Part shown: in pieces, positions 24,462 through 32,547 of the stretch
How the letters are laid out: every line of letters begins with the position of its first letter
How positions within the stretch are numbered: the first letter of the stretch is position 1
Source of the DNA: Chloroflexota bacterium
Lineage (GTDB): Bacteria > Chloroflexota > Dormibacteria > Dormibacterales > Dormibacteraceae
Reading direction: 5' to 3'
Assembly: GCA_005880915.1 (NCBI GenBank)
Contig: VBIW01000037.1
Span: 292,239 to 356,238, forward strand
Length of the DNA stretch: 64,000 nucleotides
Notes under the pieces: generated by a model
Seen by the model: only the letters and a program-made list of their open reading frames with translations
Told to the model about the DNA's origin: nothing
Databases searched by the model: none
Program-made: the position numbers and the translations under genes

Positions 24462-24779
24462 TTGGCTGACGACTTCGACACCCACTTTCAGAGCCTCGGC
24501 AAAGCAATCGTCGAATGCGTGTCTTTGTTGCGCGCGTCGGACGAAACTCAATTCGCCGATTGGCTCGAAGGCGACCAGCTGAAGATCGCAAACGGCAAGA
24601 CGCGCGCGTTGCAACACCTGCTGAGCGCGTATGGCGGTATGGGCAGCATCAACGACATCCTCCTCGAAGATCCTCAAGCCCAGAAACGCTTCCGCAAGCT
24701 GAAGAGCGAGATATGGAAGCACGCAGACGCGATGCTCAGAGAGCTCGACGAGGGCGGCTACTACATCAACACGCGATAG
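24462..24779 (+). CDS. small conserved protein (105 aa), DUF6966-like
   Basis: A helical, acidic protein with an N-terminal LGKAIVECVSLLR and a central AYGGMGSINDILL motif, which recalls the DUF6966 family; that assignment is from memory and tentative. The start is TTG at 24462, with TAGTCT ending 10 nt before it (24446-24451) just after the reductase stop. The longer in-frame start at 24396 lies inside the reductase gene. Its 3' end overlaps the convergent hydrolase gene by 14 nt. No biochemical function is known to me. Confidence 0.65.
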   Translation: MADDFDTHFQSLGKAIVECVSLLRASDETQFADWLEGDQLKIANGKTRALQHLLSAYGGMGSINDILLEDPQAQKRFRKLKSEIWKHADAMLRELDEGGYYINTR

Positions 24780-26574
24780 AGGCAGTCACCGGAAGCGTCA
24801 ATTTCATCGAGGCATAGCTGATCGAGGACGGGTAGTTGTCGAGGCGCAGGTACGGCGCGTCGTTCTGAGTGACCTGGAGACGCAGCTGGTGCCCGGCGGA
24901 GAACGGCCAGCCGCTTCCCTGCAAGGCGTACTGGATCGAAGTGTCGCCGGGCGAACCTGTCCACCTGTAAGCCGCACGCGTCACAAGGGTCGCGCTGCCG
25001 TCCGGCGCGACGTCCCACAACCGCGCGTTGACCTCGGCGTCGGTCCCCGTCACCGACGCGCTCAGCTGAAGCCCAGGCTCCCCGAGCAAGGTGAAGGGGG
25101 AGCACACCGGGAACGTCCACGACGTCGACGCCCCGCTGTCAGGCGGGTTGACGGCGACCTGGACGCACGCTCCGTTGCCACCATGCGCGGCCGCCACGGC
25201 GATCGGGTCAGTCGCGACGCCGGCCGCGGCGTCCGTAGGTGCCGACGCGGACACATGTCCCGCCGCGGACGATTGGAACATCACGCGAGCCGGCGCGGTG
25301 CCGGACACGGTGTTGCTCGAGTACACCGGCCCTGCCGAGCTGTCGCACGTCACGACCTGCTCCTGATAGATCGCTGCGGGATTGGCGCCGCTTGAACGCG
25401 CAACGTGCAGGTCGACAAAGGCAGTGGCTGCCTGGTTGATCACCTTCCACTCGGAGACCTTGTTGTTGTTCGCCGTCGGATGGCCGATGTCGGACGCGTA
25501 CATGAACACAGGCCATTGAGAGTCGGCGGCGCGAAGCTTCTCCACCATCGAGGCGGCCTGCGACTCGGGGAACAGCACGTCGGTCCACCCCTGCGCAGCG
25601 AAGACTGGCGTCTCGCGCCGGTTGGCGACGTCGGCGGCGATCATCGCGTCCTGGTAGTAGGCGGACCGGTAGAGCGCGATCTGGTTGATGATCCCCGGCG
25701 CGTAGCTCGACTGGGTGGGAGTCTCACCGGCGCTTATCTCGGCGTACCACGTGGTGATGTCCGCCGTCGGGTCTTGACCAGGAGCTGCGTACCGCCCCGT
25801 CTGAAGACCCGACTGATAGAAGTAGTCGTTGTACGACTTCTTCTGGATGCCGATCGGATTTCTCCGGTCGCCATTCGGAGTCAAAACGCCGTCGGACGAG
25901 CGGCCGTTGGGCTGCAGGGCATCGACCAGGTCGCTCCAGCCGTACTTGGGCACAGCGGCCGCAACGTGCATCGGCGTGCCGGCCGGCGAGCGCCAGCGCG
26001 TCACGGTGCCATCTGGATTCATCACGCGGTCGGCGAGGACGGCGAGGCTCCAGCTCTGGCCGCCGCCATAGGACAGACCTGTGACGCCTACGCCCGGCCT
26101 CGCGACGCCCCCGTCGACGAGAAGCCCGGCGAGGTATTGAGTGTCATGGGCCTCCCAACGCATGTCGGCCAGGTGCGTGTATCCCTGCGATGCGTGAAAG
26201 CCGCGCGCTGTGTACGTCAGCACCGCGTATCCACGGTGGGCGAACCAGACGTTGTTGTAGTTGCACGCGTCGGCGGACGACGTCGTGCAGAAATCGCTGC
26301 TTTCCCAGTAGGCCTTCGACTGACCCCAACCGTGCATCATCACCAGCAGGGGATAGCCGCCTGACGGCGTGGTGCCCGCGGGGAGCGTGAGGTCGGTGTC
26401 CATCGCGGTGCCGTCGAAGCTCGACGTCATGCCGCTGCAGAATCGATATGCAACCCCGTCGGTCGTGTCTGTACGCGCCTGGCACGAGCTCAGCAGCGGA
26501 AGTTGAGCGGCTTGAACTTGAGCCGGCGCCAGGATGGCGACCGCCAACGCGGCCGTGATGACAAGGGACCGCAT
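24766..26574 (-). CDS. secreted X-Pro dipeptidyl-peptidase/CocE-like S15 hydrolase
   Basis: A 602-residue exported alpha/beta hydrolase. Residues 1-22 are a signal peptide ending QVQA-A. The nucleophile elbow is GLSYGGGQ, the acid is in the WTDVLFP segment and the base His in IGHPTANN, as in CocE/NonD and Xaa-Pro peptidases of family S15. A C-terminal jelly-roll domain of about 200 residues, typical of the family, follows. Ten or so cysteines suggest disulfides. Substrates could be proline-containing peptides or acyl esters. The start ATG 26574 gives a proper signal peptide; upstream in-frame codons lie in the divergent methyltransferase. Confidence 0.85.
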   Translation of the reverse strand: MRSLVITAALAVAILAPAQVQAAQLPLLSSCQARTDTTDGVAYRFCSGMTSSFDGTAMDTDLTLPAGTTPSGGYPLLVMMHGWGQSKAYWESSDFCTTSSADACNYNNVWFAHRGYAVLTYTARGFHASQGYTHLADMRWEAHDTQYLAGLLVDGGVARPGVGVTGLSYGGGQSWSLAVLADRVMNPDGTVTRWRSPAGTPMHVAAAVPKYGWSDLVDALQPNGRSSDGVLTPNGDRRNPIGIQKKSYNDYFYQSGLQTGRYAAPGQDPTADITTWYAEISAGETPTQSSYAPGIINQIALYRSAYYQDAMIAADVANRRETPVFAAQGWTDVLFPESQAASMVEKLRAADSQWPVFMYASDIGHPTANNNKVSEWKVINQAATAFVDLHVARSSGANPAAIYQEQVVTCDSSAGPVYSSNTVSGTAPARVMFQSSAAGHVSASAPTDAAAGVATDPIAVAAAHGGNGACVQVAVNPPDSGASTSWTFPVCSPFTLLGEPGLQLSASVTGTDAEVNARLWDVAPDGSATLVTRAAYRWTGSPGDTSIQYALQGSGWPFSAGHQLRLQVTQNDAPYLRLDNYPSSISYASMKLTLPVTASIAC

Positions 26575-26625
26575 CAAGGTAAAGACGCTCGGCAGAGCCT
26601 GAGTACCCGTACTAAGGTGTCGCGC

Positions 26626-27369
26626 ATGGAGGAACCCGGCCCGCCTGCGGCCAGCCCCGAGAACGCGTTCGCGGCGGACCTTTTCGAGGATCTGCCGCCG
26701 AAGTACGACCGCCTGGCCGAGGTCCTCTCGCTTCGCCAGAACGGCAAGTGGCGCCGCGCGCTGGTCAGCCATATCGTGCGCTTCAAGCCGCGCCGCATCC
26801 TCGATGTCGCGACCGGCACCGCCGGGGTCGCCATCGCACTCGCGCACGCCACCGACGCTGACATCGTCGGAGTCGATCTCAGTGACGCGATGCTCGAGCG
26901 CGGACGCAACCGGGTTTACGACGCGGGTCTGGACCAGCGCATCCGTTTGCAGCACGCGCGCGCCGAGCAACTGCCGTTTCCGGACGCATCATTCGACGCA
27001 ATCTCGTTCACCTACCTGCTGCGGTATGTCGCAGAGCCCGCGGCGACCCTGGCCGAGCTGGCGCGCGTGCTTCGGCCATCCGGAGGGATGGCGGGTCTCG
27101 ATTTCTACGTGCCGCCGAACCCCTTCTGGCGAGCGAGCTGGCGCCTGTACACGCGGGCGGTCATGCCGTCGGCAGGTTATGTGCTGGGTGGACAGGCGTG
27201 GTGGAAGGCGGGACGTTTTCTAGGCCCGAACATCATTGACTTCTACCACCGGTGGCCGATCCACCGGATCTTCGAAGCCTGGCGCGAGGCGGGCATGGTC
27301 GACGTCGAAGACCGGGTGATGAGCCTGGGTGGCGGACTCGTGATGTGGGGGCGCAAGCACCATGCCTGA
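26626..27369 (+). CDS. UbiE/MenG-like methyltransferase
   Basis: A 247-residue SAM-dependent methyltransferase resembling demethylmenaquinone methyltransferase. Motif I ILDVATGTAGVA (58-69), GVDLSDAML, AEQLPFPDASFDAI and the LRPSGG segment match the UbiE/COQ5 pattern, although the first UbiE signature (YDxxN) is only partly kept. TAAGGT (26613-26618) ends 7 nt before the ATG. It overlaps the next gene, a membrane protein, by 8 nt, so both are likely part of one pathway, perhaps quinone or isoprenoid lipid modification. Confidence 0.8.
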   Translation: MEEPGPPAASPENAFAADLFEDLPPKYDRLAEVLSLRQNGKWRRALVSHIVRFKPRRILDVATGTAGVAIALAHATDADIVGVDLSDAMLERGRNRVYDAGLDQRIRLQHARAEQLPFPDASFDAISFTYLLRYVAEPAATLAELARVLRPSGGMAGLDFYVPPNPFWRASWRLYTRAVMPSAGYVLGGQAWWKAGRFLGPNIIDFYHRWPIHRIFEAWREAGMVDVEDRVMSLGGGLVMWGRKHHA

Positions 27370-28096
27370 GGCACTTGCACCCGCCTATTACGCGACCCGC
27401 GCACGCGGATGGAGGCGCGACGTGTGGGCGGTCCTGCACCCGCCGTACACGGCGTGGCATCTCTCCTACGTCTTGATCGGGGCGAGCCTCGCCCCGGCGC
27501 TGAACCTGCAGCGGCTTCTCGCCACGCTCCTCGCGTTCTTCTTCGCCGTGGGCATCTCCGCGCACGCGCTCGACGAGCTGCGCGGCCGCCCGCTGCAGAC
27601 CGATCTGCCGGCCGGGGTCCTGTGGACAGCGGCGGTCGCTGGCCTTGTCCTGGCCGTTGGGCTCGGTCTAGCGGGGGTCGTCGTGGTCGGGGTAGGGCTT
27701 CTGCCTTTTATCGGCGCCGGTGTGCTTTTCGTCTTCGCCTATAACCTCGAGCTGCTCGGCGGCCGTATGCATGGCGACTTCTGGTTTGGCCTTTCGTGGG
27801 GCGCCTTCCCTGTGCTGACCGCCTATTTCGCACAGACGGGGAAGCTGTCTTTCGGTGCGATCGCGGCCGCTGCGGCGGCGTACGCGATCTCGTACGGCCA
27901 GCGAGCGCTCAGCACGCCAGCGCGGCTGCTCCGCCGCAAGACGCGGTCGTTCAGCGGCACGCTGACCTTTAGTGATGGATCCGAAACACAGCTCGACGAG
28001 CCTGCGCTGCTCCGGCCGCTCGAGCTGGCGCTGCGCGCGTTCTCCTGGGGCGTCGTGCTCCTCGCGGTCGGACTCGTCGCTGCCCGCGTTGTCTAG
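27362..28096 (+). CDS. integral membrane protein, possibly prenyltransferase-like
   Basis: A 244-residue protein with about seven hydrophobic helices and a polar C-terminal loop. The segment HALDELRGRPLQTDLP after helix 2 resembles the first Asp-rich loop of UbiA-type prenyltransferases, but the classical NDxxDxxxD is not intact, and I cannot find the second motif. It overlaps the UbiE-like methyltransferase by 8 nt, which fits a lipid or quinone pathway. It converges on the carboxyltransferase with a 4-nt overlap. Confidence 0.6.
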   Translation: MPEALAPAYYATRARGWRRDVWAVLHPPYTAWHLSYVLIGASLAPALNLQRLLATLLAFFFAVGISAHALDELRGRPLQTDLPAGVLWTAAVAGLVLAVGLGLAGVVVVGVGLLPFIGAGVLFVFAYNLELLGGRMHGDFWFGLSWGAFPVLTAYFAQTGKLSFGAIAAAAAAYAISYGQRALSTPARLLRRKTRSFSGTLTFSDGSETQLDEPALLRPLELALRAFSWGVVLLAVGLVAARVV

Positions 28097-29613
28097 ACCG
28101 GGAACACCCCGTGCTTGCGATCGACGCGCGGTGATGTACGCGTCGCATAAGCGCGATAACGCTTGATCAGCGTTTCACGCAGCTGGTCGGGCTCCACGAC
28201 CTCGTCCACGATGAGGTTGGCCGCGAGCTTGTAGAGGTCGACGTCTTCGCGGTACGCGTCTTCGAGCTCCTTGCGGCGCGCGGGGCGCTGTTCCTCGGGA
28301 AGCTCGGCGAGCTTGTTGTAGTAGACGGCGTTGATCGCCGGCTCCGGTCCCATGACAGCGATCTGCGCCGTTGGCAGCGCAATCACCGCGTCCGAGTCGT
28401 AGGCGGGGCCGGCCATGGCGTACAGACCTGCGCCGTACGCCTTGCGCACGATGACCGAGATCTTCGGCACCGTCGCCTCGGAGACCGCACTGATCATCTT
28501 GGCGCCGTGCCGGATGATGCCACGCCGCTCAACGTCGGTGCCGATCATGAAGCCGGGCACATCGGCCAGGAAGAGCAGCGGGATCTCGAACGCGTCGCAT
28601 AACCAGATGAATCGCGCGGCCTTGTCGGCGGAGTCGTTGAACAAGACACCGCCCTTCTGCATCGGCTGATTGGCCACGACTCCGACAGCGTGGCCATCGA
28701 GGCGTGCAAAGCCAATCAACAGCTCCTTCGCAAATAGCTTCTTGAGCTCGAGCCAGCTGTCGTCGTCGATGAGCGCGTCGATCACCTTGCGCATGTCGTA
28801 GCCTCGGTTCGGCTCCTCGGGGATTTGCTCGGCGATGGGTTTGAGGCCTGGCTTGGCGGGCCTGGCTTTGCGGGCAGCCGGCTTTTCACCCGAGCGTTGT
28901 GGCATGAAGCGGAAGTAGGCCTTGGCGAACTCGATGGCCTCTTTGTCGTCGGCGACCAGCGCGTCGCCCAGCCCGCTCTCCGTGTTGTGCATCCGCGCGC
29001 CGCCCAGCTCTTCCAGCGTCACCTTCTCGCCGACCACGACCTCGACCATGCGCGGCGAACCGAGGTACATCGAGGCGTTGCCCTCAACCATCACCACGAC
29101 GTCGCAGAAGGCCGGGATGTAAGCGCCGCCGGCGGCCGACGGTCCGAAAAGGAGGCAGATCTGCGGCACGACACCCGAGAGGCCCACCTCATTGAAGAAG
29201 ATGCGGCCGGCATGACGGCGGCCGGGGAACATGTCGATCTGATCGGTGATTCGAGCGCCCGCCGAGTCGATCAGATAGAAGAGCGGCACGCGTGTACGTG
29301 CGGCCGTTTCCTGGATGCGCACGATCTTTTCGACGGTGCGGGCGCCCCAGCTGCCGGCCTTGACGGTCGGGTCGTTGGCCATCACCGCGACCTGGCGGCC
29401 CTCCACGGTGCCCAGGCCGGTCACCACGCCGTCAGCCGGTAGTTCGTCTGCCAGCACGTTGGCGAAGAGGCCGTCCTCCACGAACGAATCCTTGTCGAGA
29501 AGTAGATCGAGCCGCTCACGCGCGGTCAGCTTGTGCTGCTCGCGGAGCTTGGGCAGGTAGCGCGTTCCGCCCTTGAGCGCCTTGTCGCGCAGCTCGCGGT
29601 GCCGGGAGCTCAA
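28093..29613 (-). CDS. acyl-CoA carboxylase carboxyltransferase (beta) subunit
   Basis: A 506-residue carboxyltransferase that moves CO2 from carboxybiotin to an acyl-CoA. It has the duplicated crotonase-like halves, the oxyanion segment IDSAGARI and GPSAAGGAYIPAF, and in the second half FLADVPGFMIG and AYGAGLYAM. The first half (EELGGARMHNTESG) looks nearer to methylcrotonyl-type subunits than to PccB, but substrate cannot be fixed. It starts with TTG one nucleotide after the crotonase stop, so the pair is co-translated. The biotin carboxylase subunit is not in the window. Confidence 0.92.
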   Translation of the reverse strand: MSSRHRELRDKALKGGTRYLPKLREQHKLTARERLDLLLDKDSFVEDGLFANVLADELPADGVVTGLGTVEGRQVAVMANDPTVKAGSWGARTVEKIVRIQETAARTRVPLFYLIDSAGARITDQIDMFPGRRHAGRIFFNEVGLSGVVPQICLLFGPSAAGGAYIPAFCDVVVMVEGNASMYLGSPRMVEVVVGEKVTLEELGGARMHNTESGLGDALVADDKEAIEFAKAYFRFMPQRSGEKPAARKARPAKPGLKPIAEQIPEEPNRGYDMRKVIDALIDDDSWLELKKLFAKELLIGFARLDGHAVGVVANQPMQKGGVLFNDSADKAARFIWLCDAFEIPLLFLADVPGFMIGTDVERRGIIRHGAKMISAVSEATVPKISVIVRKAYGAGLYAMAGPAYDSDAVIALPTAQIAVMGPEPAINAVYYNKLAELPEEQRPARRKELEDAYREDVDLYKLAANLIVDEVVEPDQLRETLIKRYRAYATRTSPRVDRKHGVFPV

Positions 29614-29614
29614 C

Positions 29615-30406
29615 TCAGCGCCCTTTGAAGTCCGGATCGCGCTTTTCGAAGAACGCTTTGATGCCCTCGCGCGAGTCCTCGGTCTGGGAGACGAGCAGGA
29701 ACTGGCCGTGCAGGTAATGGAGCGCAGCGCGAAAGTCCATGTCCTGGTGGCGGTAAAACGAATCTCTGCCGAGACGCATCGCGACCGGCGACTTTCTCGC
29801 CAGTGCTTCCGCGATCTCGCTCACCGTCGAATCGAGCTGCTCGTGAGGCACCACTCGGTTGACGACGCCAAGCGACTGCATCTGGGTCGCGGTCATGCGC
29901 TGGCCGAGCATCTCCATCTCGAGCAGCACCTTGCGTGGGATGTTGCGGGACAGGATCGCCTGGATCATCATCGGCCAGATCCCGACGTTGATCTCGGGCG
30001 TACCGAAGGTCGCGGTGTCGACCGCGACCAGGATGTCGCACGAGGATGCGAGGCCGAGACCCCCCGCGAGCGCGTGGCCGTTGACCCGGCCCACGATTGG
30101 CTTGCCGAGGTCCGCCATCAGAACGAACAGGTCGACGAAGAGGTCGCGGCTGCGGAACTTGTCCAGGCCGGACATCTCACCATCGAAGCTCGCGAGGTCT
30201 GCGCCCGCGCAGAAGACGCGGCCGGCACCGGTGAGGACCACGACCCGCACGTCAGGCTCTTGCTGGCACCAGCGCAAGGCGGACGTAAGGTCGCGAAGCA
30301 TCGTCGCCGAAAGTGGATTGCGCTGGTCGGGGCGGTTGAGGGTGACGGTGGCGATGTGGCCGTCAGCGGAGAGCAGCACCTGCTCCAGGGATGGTTTTTC
30401 GGACAC
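29615..30406 (-). CDS. enoyl-CoA hydratase/isomerase-family (crotonase) protein
   Basis: A 263-residue crotonase-fold protein. The oxyanion-hole segment FCAGADL and the second catalytic Glu region FGTPEINVG are present. The first catalytic Glu position (GGGxE in rat hydratase) reads AGGLGLA, so Glu is replaced by Gly. This is common in crotonases of branched-chain pathways such as methylglutaconyl-CoA hydratase, which would suit the adjacent carboxyltransferase (leucine degradation), but this is inference. TAGGAT (complement of 30413-30418) ends 6 nt before the GTG start. Confidence 0.88.
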   Translation of the reverse strand: MSEKPSLEQVLLSADGHIATVTLNRPDQRNPLSATMLRDLTSALRWCQQEPDVRVVVLTGAGRVFCAGADLASFDGEMSGLDKFRSRDLFVDLFVLMADLGKPIVGRVNGHALAGGLGLASSCDILVAVDTATFGTPEINVGIWPMMIQAILSRNIPRKVLLEMEMLGQRMTATQMQSLGVVNRVVPHEQLDSTVSEIAEALARKSPVAMRLGRDSFYRHQDMDFRAALHYLHGQFLLVSQTEDSREGIKAFFEKRDPDFKGR

Positions 30407-30534
30407 GAGCTAATCCTAGGTTGAACCTCCCCAACCGGCCGGCCGCTTGGCGCGGCGGGCCACCTTGCGGGACAAGCCCGTGAAGGACGCGCAGGGCGCG
30501 CCTACTGATTGCCCCGGCTAGCGGGGAAGGGAGG

Positions 30535-31095
30535 TTAGCCTAGAACTCCAGCTGCGATGGCGATGCCGACAAGGATCAGCACCGCCCCTCCAATCTCCTC
30601 GCTCCATGCCTCAGCGCGTTTGCCGAGGCGGTGGCCCAGCTCCAGCCCGGCGAGCGACATGAGGATGCTGACGACCCCGAAGGTGATCGCCGCGAGCCAG
30701 ATATCGACGGGATAAACGGCGAGCGCGAAACCCACCGCCAGGTTGTCGACGCTCAAGGCAACGGCGGTGACCAGGAGGCTTTCGGTACGCAAGCTGCGCG
30801 GTGCCCGCGCCTTCTGCTCAACGTTGATGGAACGGGCCTGCACGATGGTGTAGGCGCCGGTCAGGATGAGGATGGCGCCGCCGACATATTTCCCGTACTG
30901 CCCAAAGAATCCCGCCACCTCGTGACCGACAAGGAGCCCGATCACGGGCATGAGCGCCTCGAAAAAGCCGAATGCGAGACCGACCCTGACCCGGGTCCGC
31001 ACGTTGATCCCACTGAGGCCGATTCCGATCGCGCCGGCGAAGTTGCTCAGCCCGACGGAGAGGCTGACCAGGAGCAGGCTGAGGAGGGCGTGCAC
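30535..31095 (-). CDS. mntP: MntP-like manganese efflux pump
   Basis: A 186-residue protein with six hydrophobic helices arranged as two three-helix repeats, the MntP/DUF204 architecture. The second repeat keeps ALSVDNLAVG; the first repeat has SVGLSNFAGA, with Asn/Gly where the family usually has the metal-binding Asp. A central cytosolic loop is basic. MntP exports Mn(II) to prevent toxicity. TATAGT (complement of 31104-31109) ends 8 nt before the GTG start, so no yybP-type Mn riboswitch leader can exist on this transcript. Confidence 0.8.
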   Translation of the reverse strand: MHALLSLLLVSLSVGLSNFAGAIGIGLSGINVRTRVRVGLAFGFFEALMPVIGLLVGHEVAGFFGQYGKYVGGAILILTGAYTIVQARSINVEQKARAPRSLRTESLLVTAVALSVDNLAVGFALAVYPVDIWLAAITFGVVSILMSLAGLELGHRLGKRAEAWSEEIGGAVLILVGIAIAAGVLG

Positions 31096-31138
31096 GGGCG
31101 CTAACTATATGGAGGCTACGAAAGGCTGCCTGGCAAGG

Positions 31139-31249
31139 CAAAGTTAGGCGATATGGCGACACTCCTTAACAAAAATACTTTGAATGTCCCATTAGGCCCC
31201 CTCAGAATGGCAGCGAACCTATAACCGCTCCTGTAACCCAAAGTTAGGC
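31139..31249. repeat. 11-bp direct repeat, exactly 100 bp apart
   Basis: CAAAGTTAGGC occurs at 31139-31149 and again at 31239-31249, in the 197-bp space between the divergent mntP and HspR-like genes. A partial copy (ATTAGGC) lies between them. The spacing of 100 bp is close to ten helical turns, so the copies face roughly the same side of DNA. They may be operators for a regulator such as the MerR-type protein encoded next door. The rest of this gap shows no gene. Confidence 0.5.
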
Positions 31250-31292
31250 CCACAATCGCTTAAACCACACACAACACCTGCCCCCCAAAGAC

Positions 31293-31658
31293 ATGAAGGT
31301 CAAATCACGCGATGCCGTCGCGGCTTCGGCTGCGGCCAACCACGACTCCTCGCTCGATCTCGACAAGCCGATTTTCACGCTCAGCGTGGCTTCCGAGATC
31401 CTCGAGGTGCATCCCCGCACTTTGATGATGTACGAGCACTTGAGCATGATTCAGCCCAAGCGCACCGTTACCAATCGAAGGCGCTACTCGCGCCGAGACG
31501 TGATGAAGCTCCAGGCGATCCAGACCCTGACCCGAGAGCATCACGTCAACCTCGCTGGCGTTCGCTACATCCTCGCGCTGCTCAAAAGGCTGCAGCGGGC
31601 GGGCGTAGAACCCCCGGAAGACCTGAAGAACCTGGACGTGACGCAGCTCGACGTATGA
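31293..31658 (+). CDS. HspR-like MerR-family regulator
   Basis: A 121-residue regulator. Residues 28-100 form a MerR winged helix: FTLSVASEILEVHPRTLMMYEHL, then RRRYSRRDV and the HspR-typical LTREHHVNLAGVRYIL. HspR represses dnaK and clpB with DnaK as co-repressor in Actinomycetota. No dnaK, grpE or clpB is in the window, so its targets are elsewhere or different here. No -10 hexamer close to the ATG is evident. A zinc-ribbon gene follows after 39 bp that contain the inverted repeat CAAACC-C-GGTTTG. Confidence 0.82.
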   Translation: MKVKSRDAVAASAAANHDSSLDLDKPIFTLSVASEILEVHPRTLMMYEHLSMIQPKRTVTNRRRYSRRDVMKLQAIQTLTREHHVNLAGVRYILALLKRLQRAGVEPPEDLKNLDVTQLDV

Positions 31659-31697
31659 CCGCAAACCCGGTTTGAGGGAAAGGCAACAAAGAGGCAA

Positions 31698-31892
31698 ATG
31701 TCAAAGAAAAGACGGCGACTAGAGATCAAGGTGGACCCCATCCCGGCGATGTACATGGAAGAGACGGCTTCGTGCCCAGTCTGCGGCCGGGACGCGCAGG
31801 CGATCGGGCGCAGGCACGTACAGATCGTGTTTCGCTGCGACGGCTGCAAGGTCGTCTTCAAGCGAAACCGCCACTGGCCGTACATCTACTAG
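31698..31892 (+). CDS. 64-residue zinc-ribbon protein
   Basis: A small basic protein with one zinc ribbon, CPVC (residues 26-29) and CDGC (47-50), and the aromatic C-terminus HWPYIY. AGAGG 4 nt before the ATG is a plausible ribosome-binding site. Downstream of the HspR-like gene it may be part of the same transcript. It may bind nucleic acid or be a ribosome or polymerase accessory protein, but I do not recognise it. Its stop overlaps the convergent membrane-protein gene by 4 nt. Confidence 0.68.
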   Translation: MSKKRRRLEIKVDPIPAMYMEETASCPVCGRDAQAIGRRHVQIVFRCDGCKVVFKRNRHWPYIY

Positions 31893-32449
31893 GACTTCGG
31901 CTTCGGTCGTCGCTCGAGCCGGCCGGTGATCTCCTCGATGGCTCCGGTGATGAATCCGCTTCGTGGCGCGCCGAGCAGCTCCCAGGCTCGGCCCAGGCCG
32001 ATTGCGTAGGCGCCGAGAACCACCTCAAACAAGCCCGCCAGGGCGCCGGTCGCTGAAGGTTTGACCCAGAGCGTGAGCCCTAGATAGATCTCGCCCCCAT
32101 AGATGGCGGCGCTGCCGAGGAACAGGATGAGGCTCCGCAGAAGAGCTCCTTCCGCTCGCCATTCGTTGATCAGCCTCAGGAGGGCGAGGGTCTGCATCGT
32201 GGAAACCAGGCCCGTGATCATCGCCACCAGCCCCGCGTTCACGCCTGGGATCAGGCTTGTCAGGGATAGGAAGAAGATGTTCGCCAGCGCCGTGAACGCG
32301 CTGGCGGCGCGAGCCTGCCGCACCGCTTCCGACTGAGGACCAAACACGCGTTCAGGCGCGACCGAGACAGAAACGAACAACAATCCGATGAGCGCCGAAC
32401 TGGCGGCGACGCTCGCGACCAGGAAGGTCTGAAACTCGGCGCGCACCAT
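31889..32449 (-). CDS. uncharacterised membrane protein (186 aa)
   Basis: A protein with four to five hydrophobic helices (about residues 8-28, 50-70, 72-92, 105-125 and 130-150) and a basic C-terminal tail (RLERRPKPKS). No transporter or enzyme motif is evident. The ATG at 32449 is preceded by the region that carries the 46-bp tandem duplication belonging to the divergent metalloprotease gene. Function unknown. Confidence 0.65.
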   Translation of the reverse strand: MVRAEFQTFLVASVAASSALIGLLFVSVSVAPERVFGPQSEAVRQARAASAFTALANIFFLSLTSLIPGVNAGLVAMITGLVSTMQTLALLRLINEWRAEGALLRSLILFLGSAAIYGGEIYLGLTLWVKPSATGALAGLFEVVLGAYAIGLGRAWELLGAPRSGFITGAIEEITGRLERRPKPKS

Positions 32450-32459
32450 CAGGCGTAAG

Positions 32460-32547
32460 TTTGAGGCCTCCCACTGCGTACCCTTGATAGGGGATGAGGC
32501 GCCAGTTTGACGCCTCCACGCTCGTACCCTGAAAAGGCCATGAGGCG
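32460..32547 (+). repeat. 46-bp tandem duplication of a promoter/start region, with 12-codon upstream ORF
   Basis: Copy 1 (32460-32501) and copy 2 (32506-32547) share TTTGA-GCCTCC, CGTACCCT and ATGAGGCG at a constant period of 46 nt. In each copy TACCCT sits 9 nt before an ATG. The ATG of copy 2 (32540) starts the metalloprotease gene. The ATG of copy 1 (32494) opens a 12-codon frame that ends with TGA at 32530-32532, 7 nt before the real start. It may be a leader peptide or simply the relic of a duplicated promoter. Confidence 0.6.

Noticed and set aside
26575-26970. 132-codon N-terminal extension of the S15-like hydrolase
   Set aside because: It is antisense to the UbiE-like gene and would bury a good signal peptide inside the protein.
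31096-31292. Possible yybP-ykoY manganese riboswitch upstream of mntP
   Set aside because: The -10 is 8 nt from the start codon, so there is no leader, and the consensus core sequences are absent.
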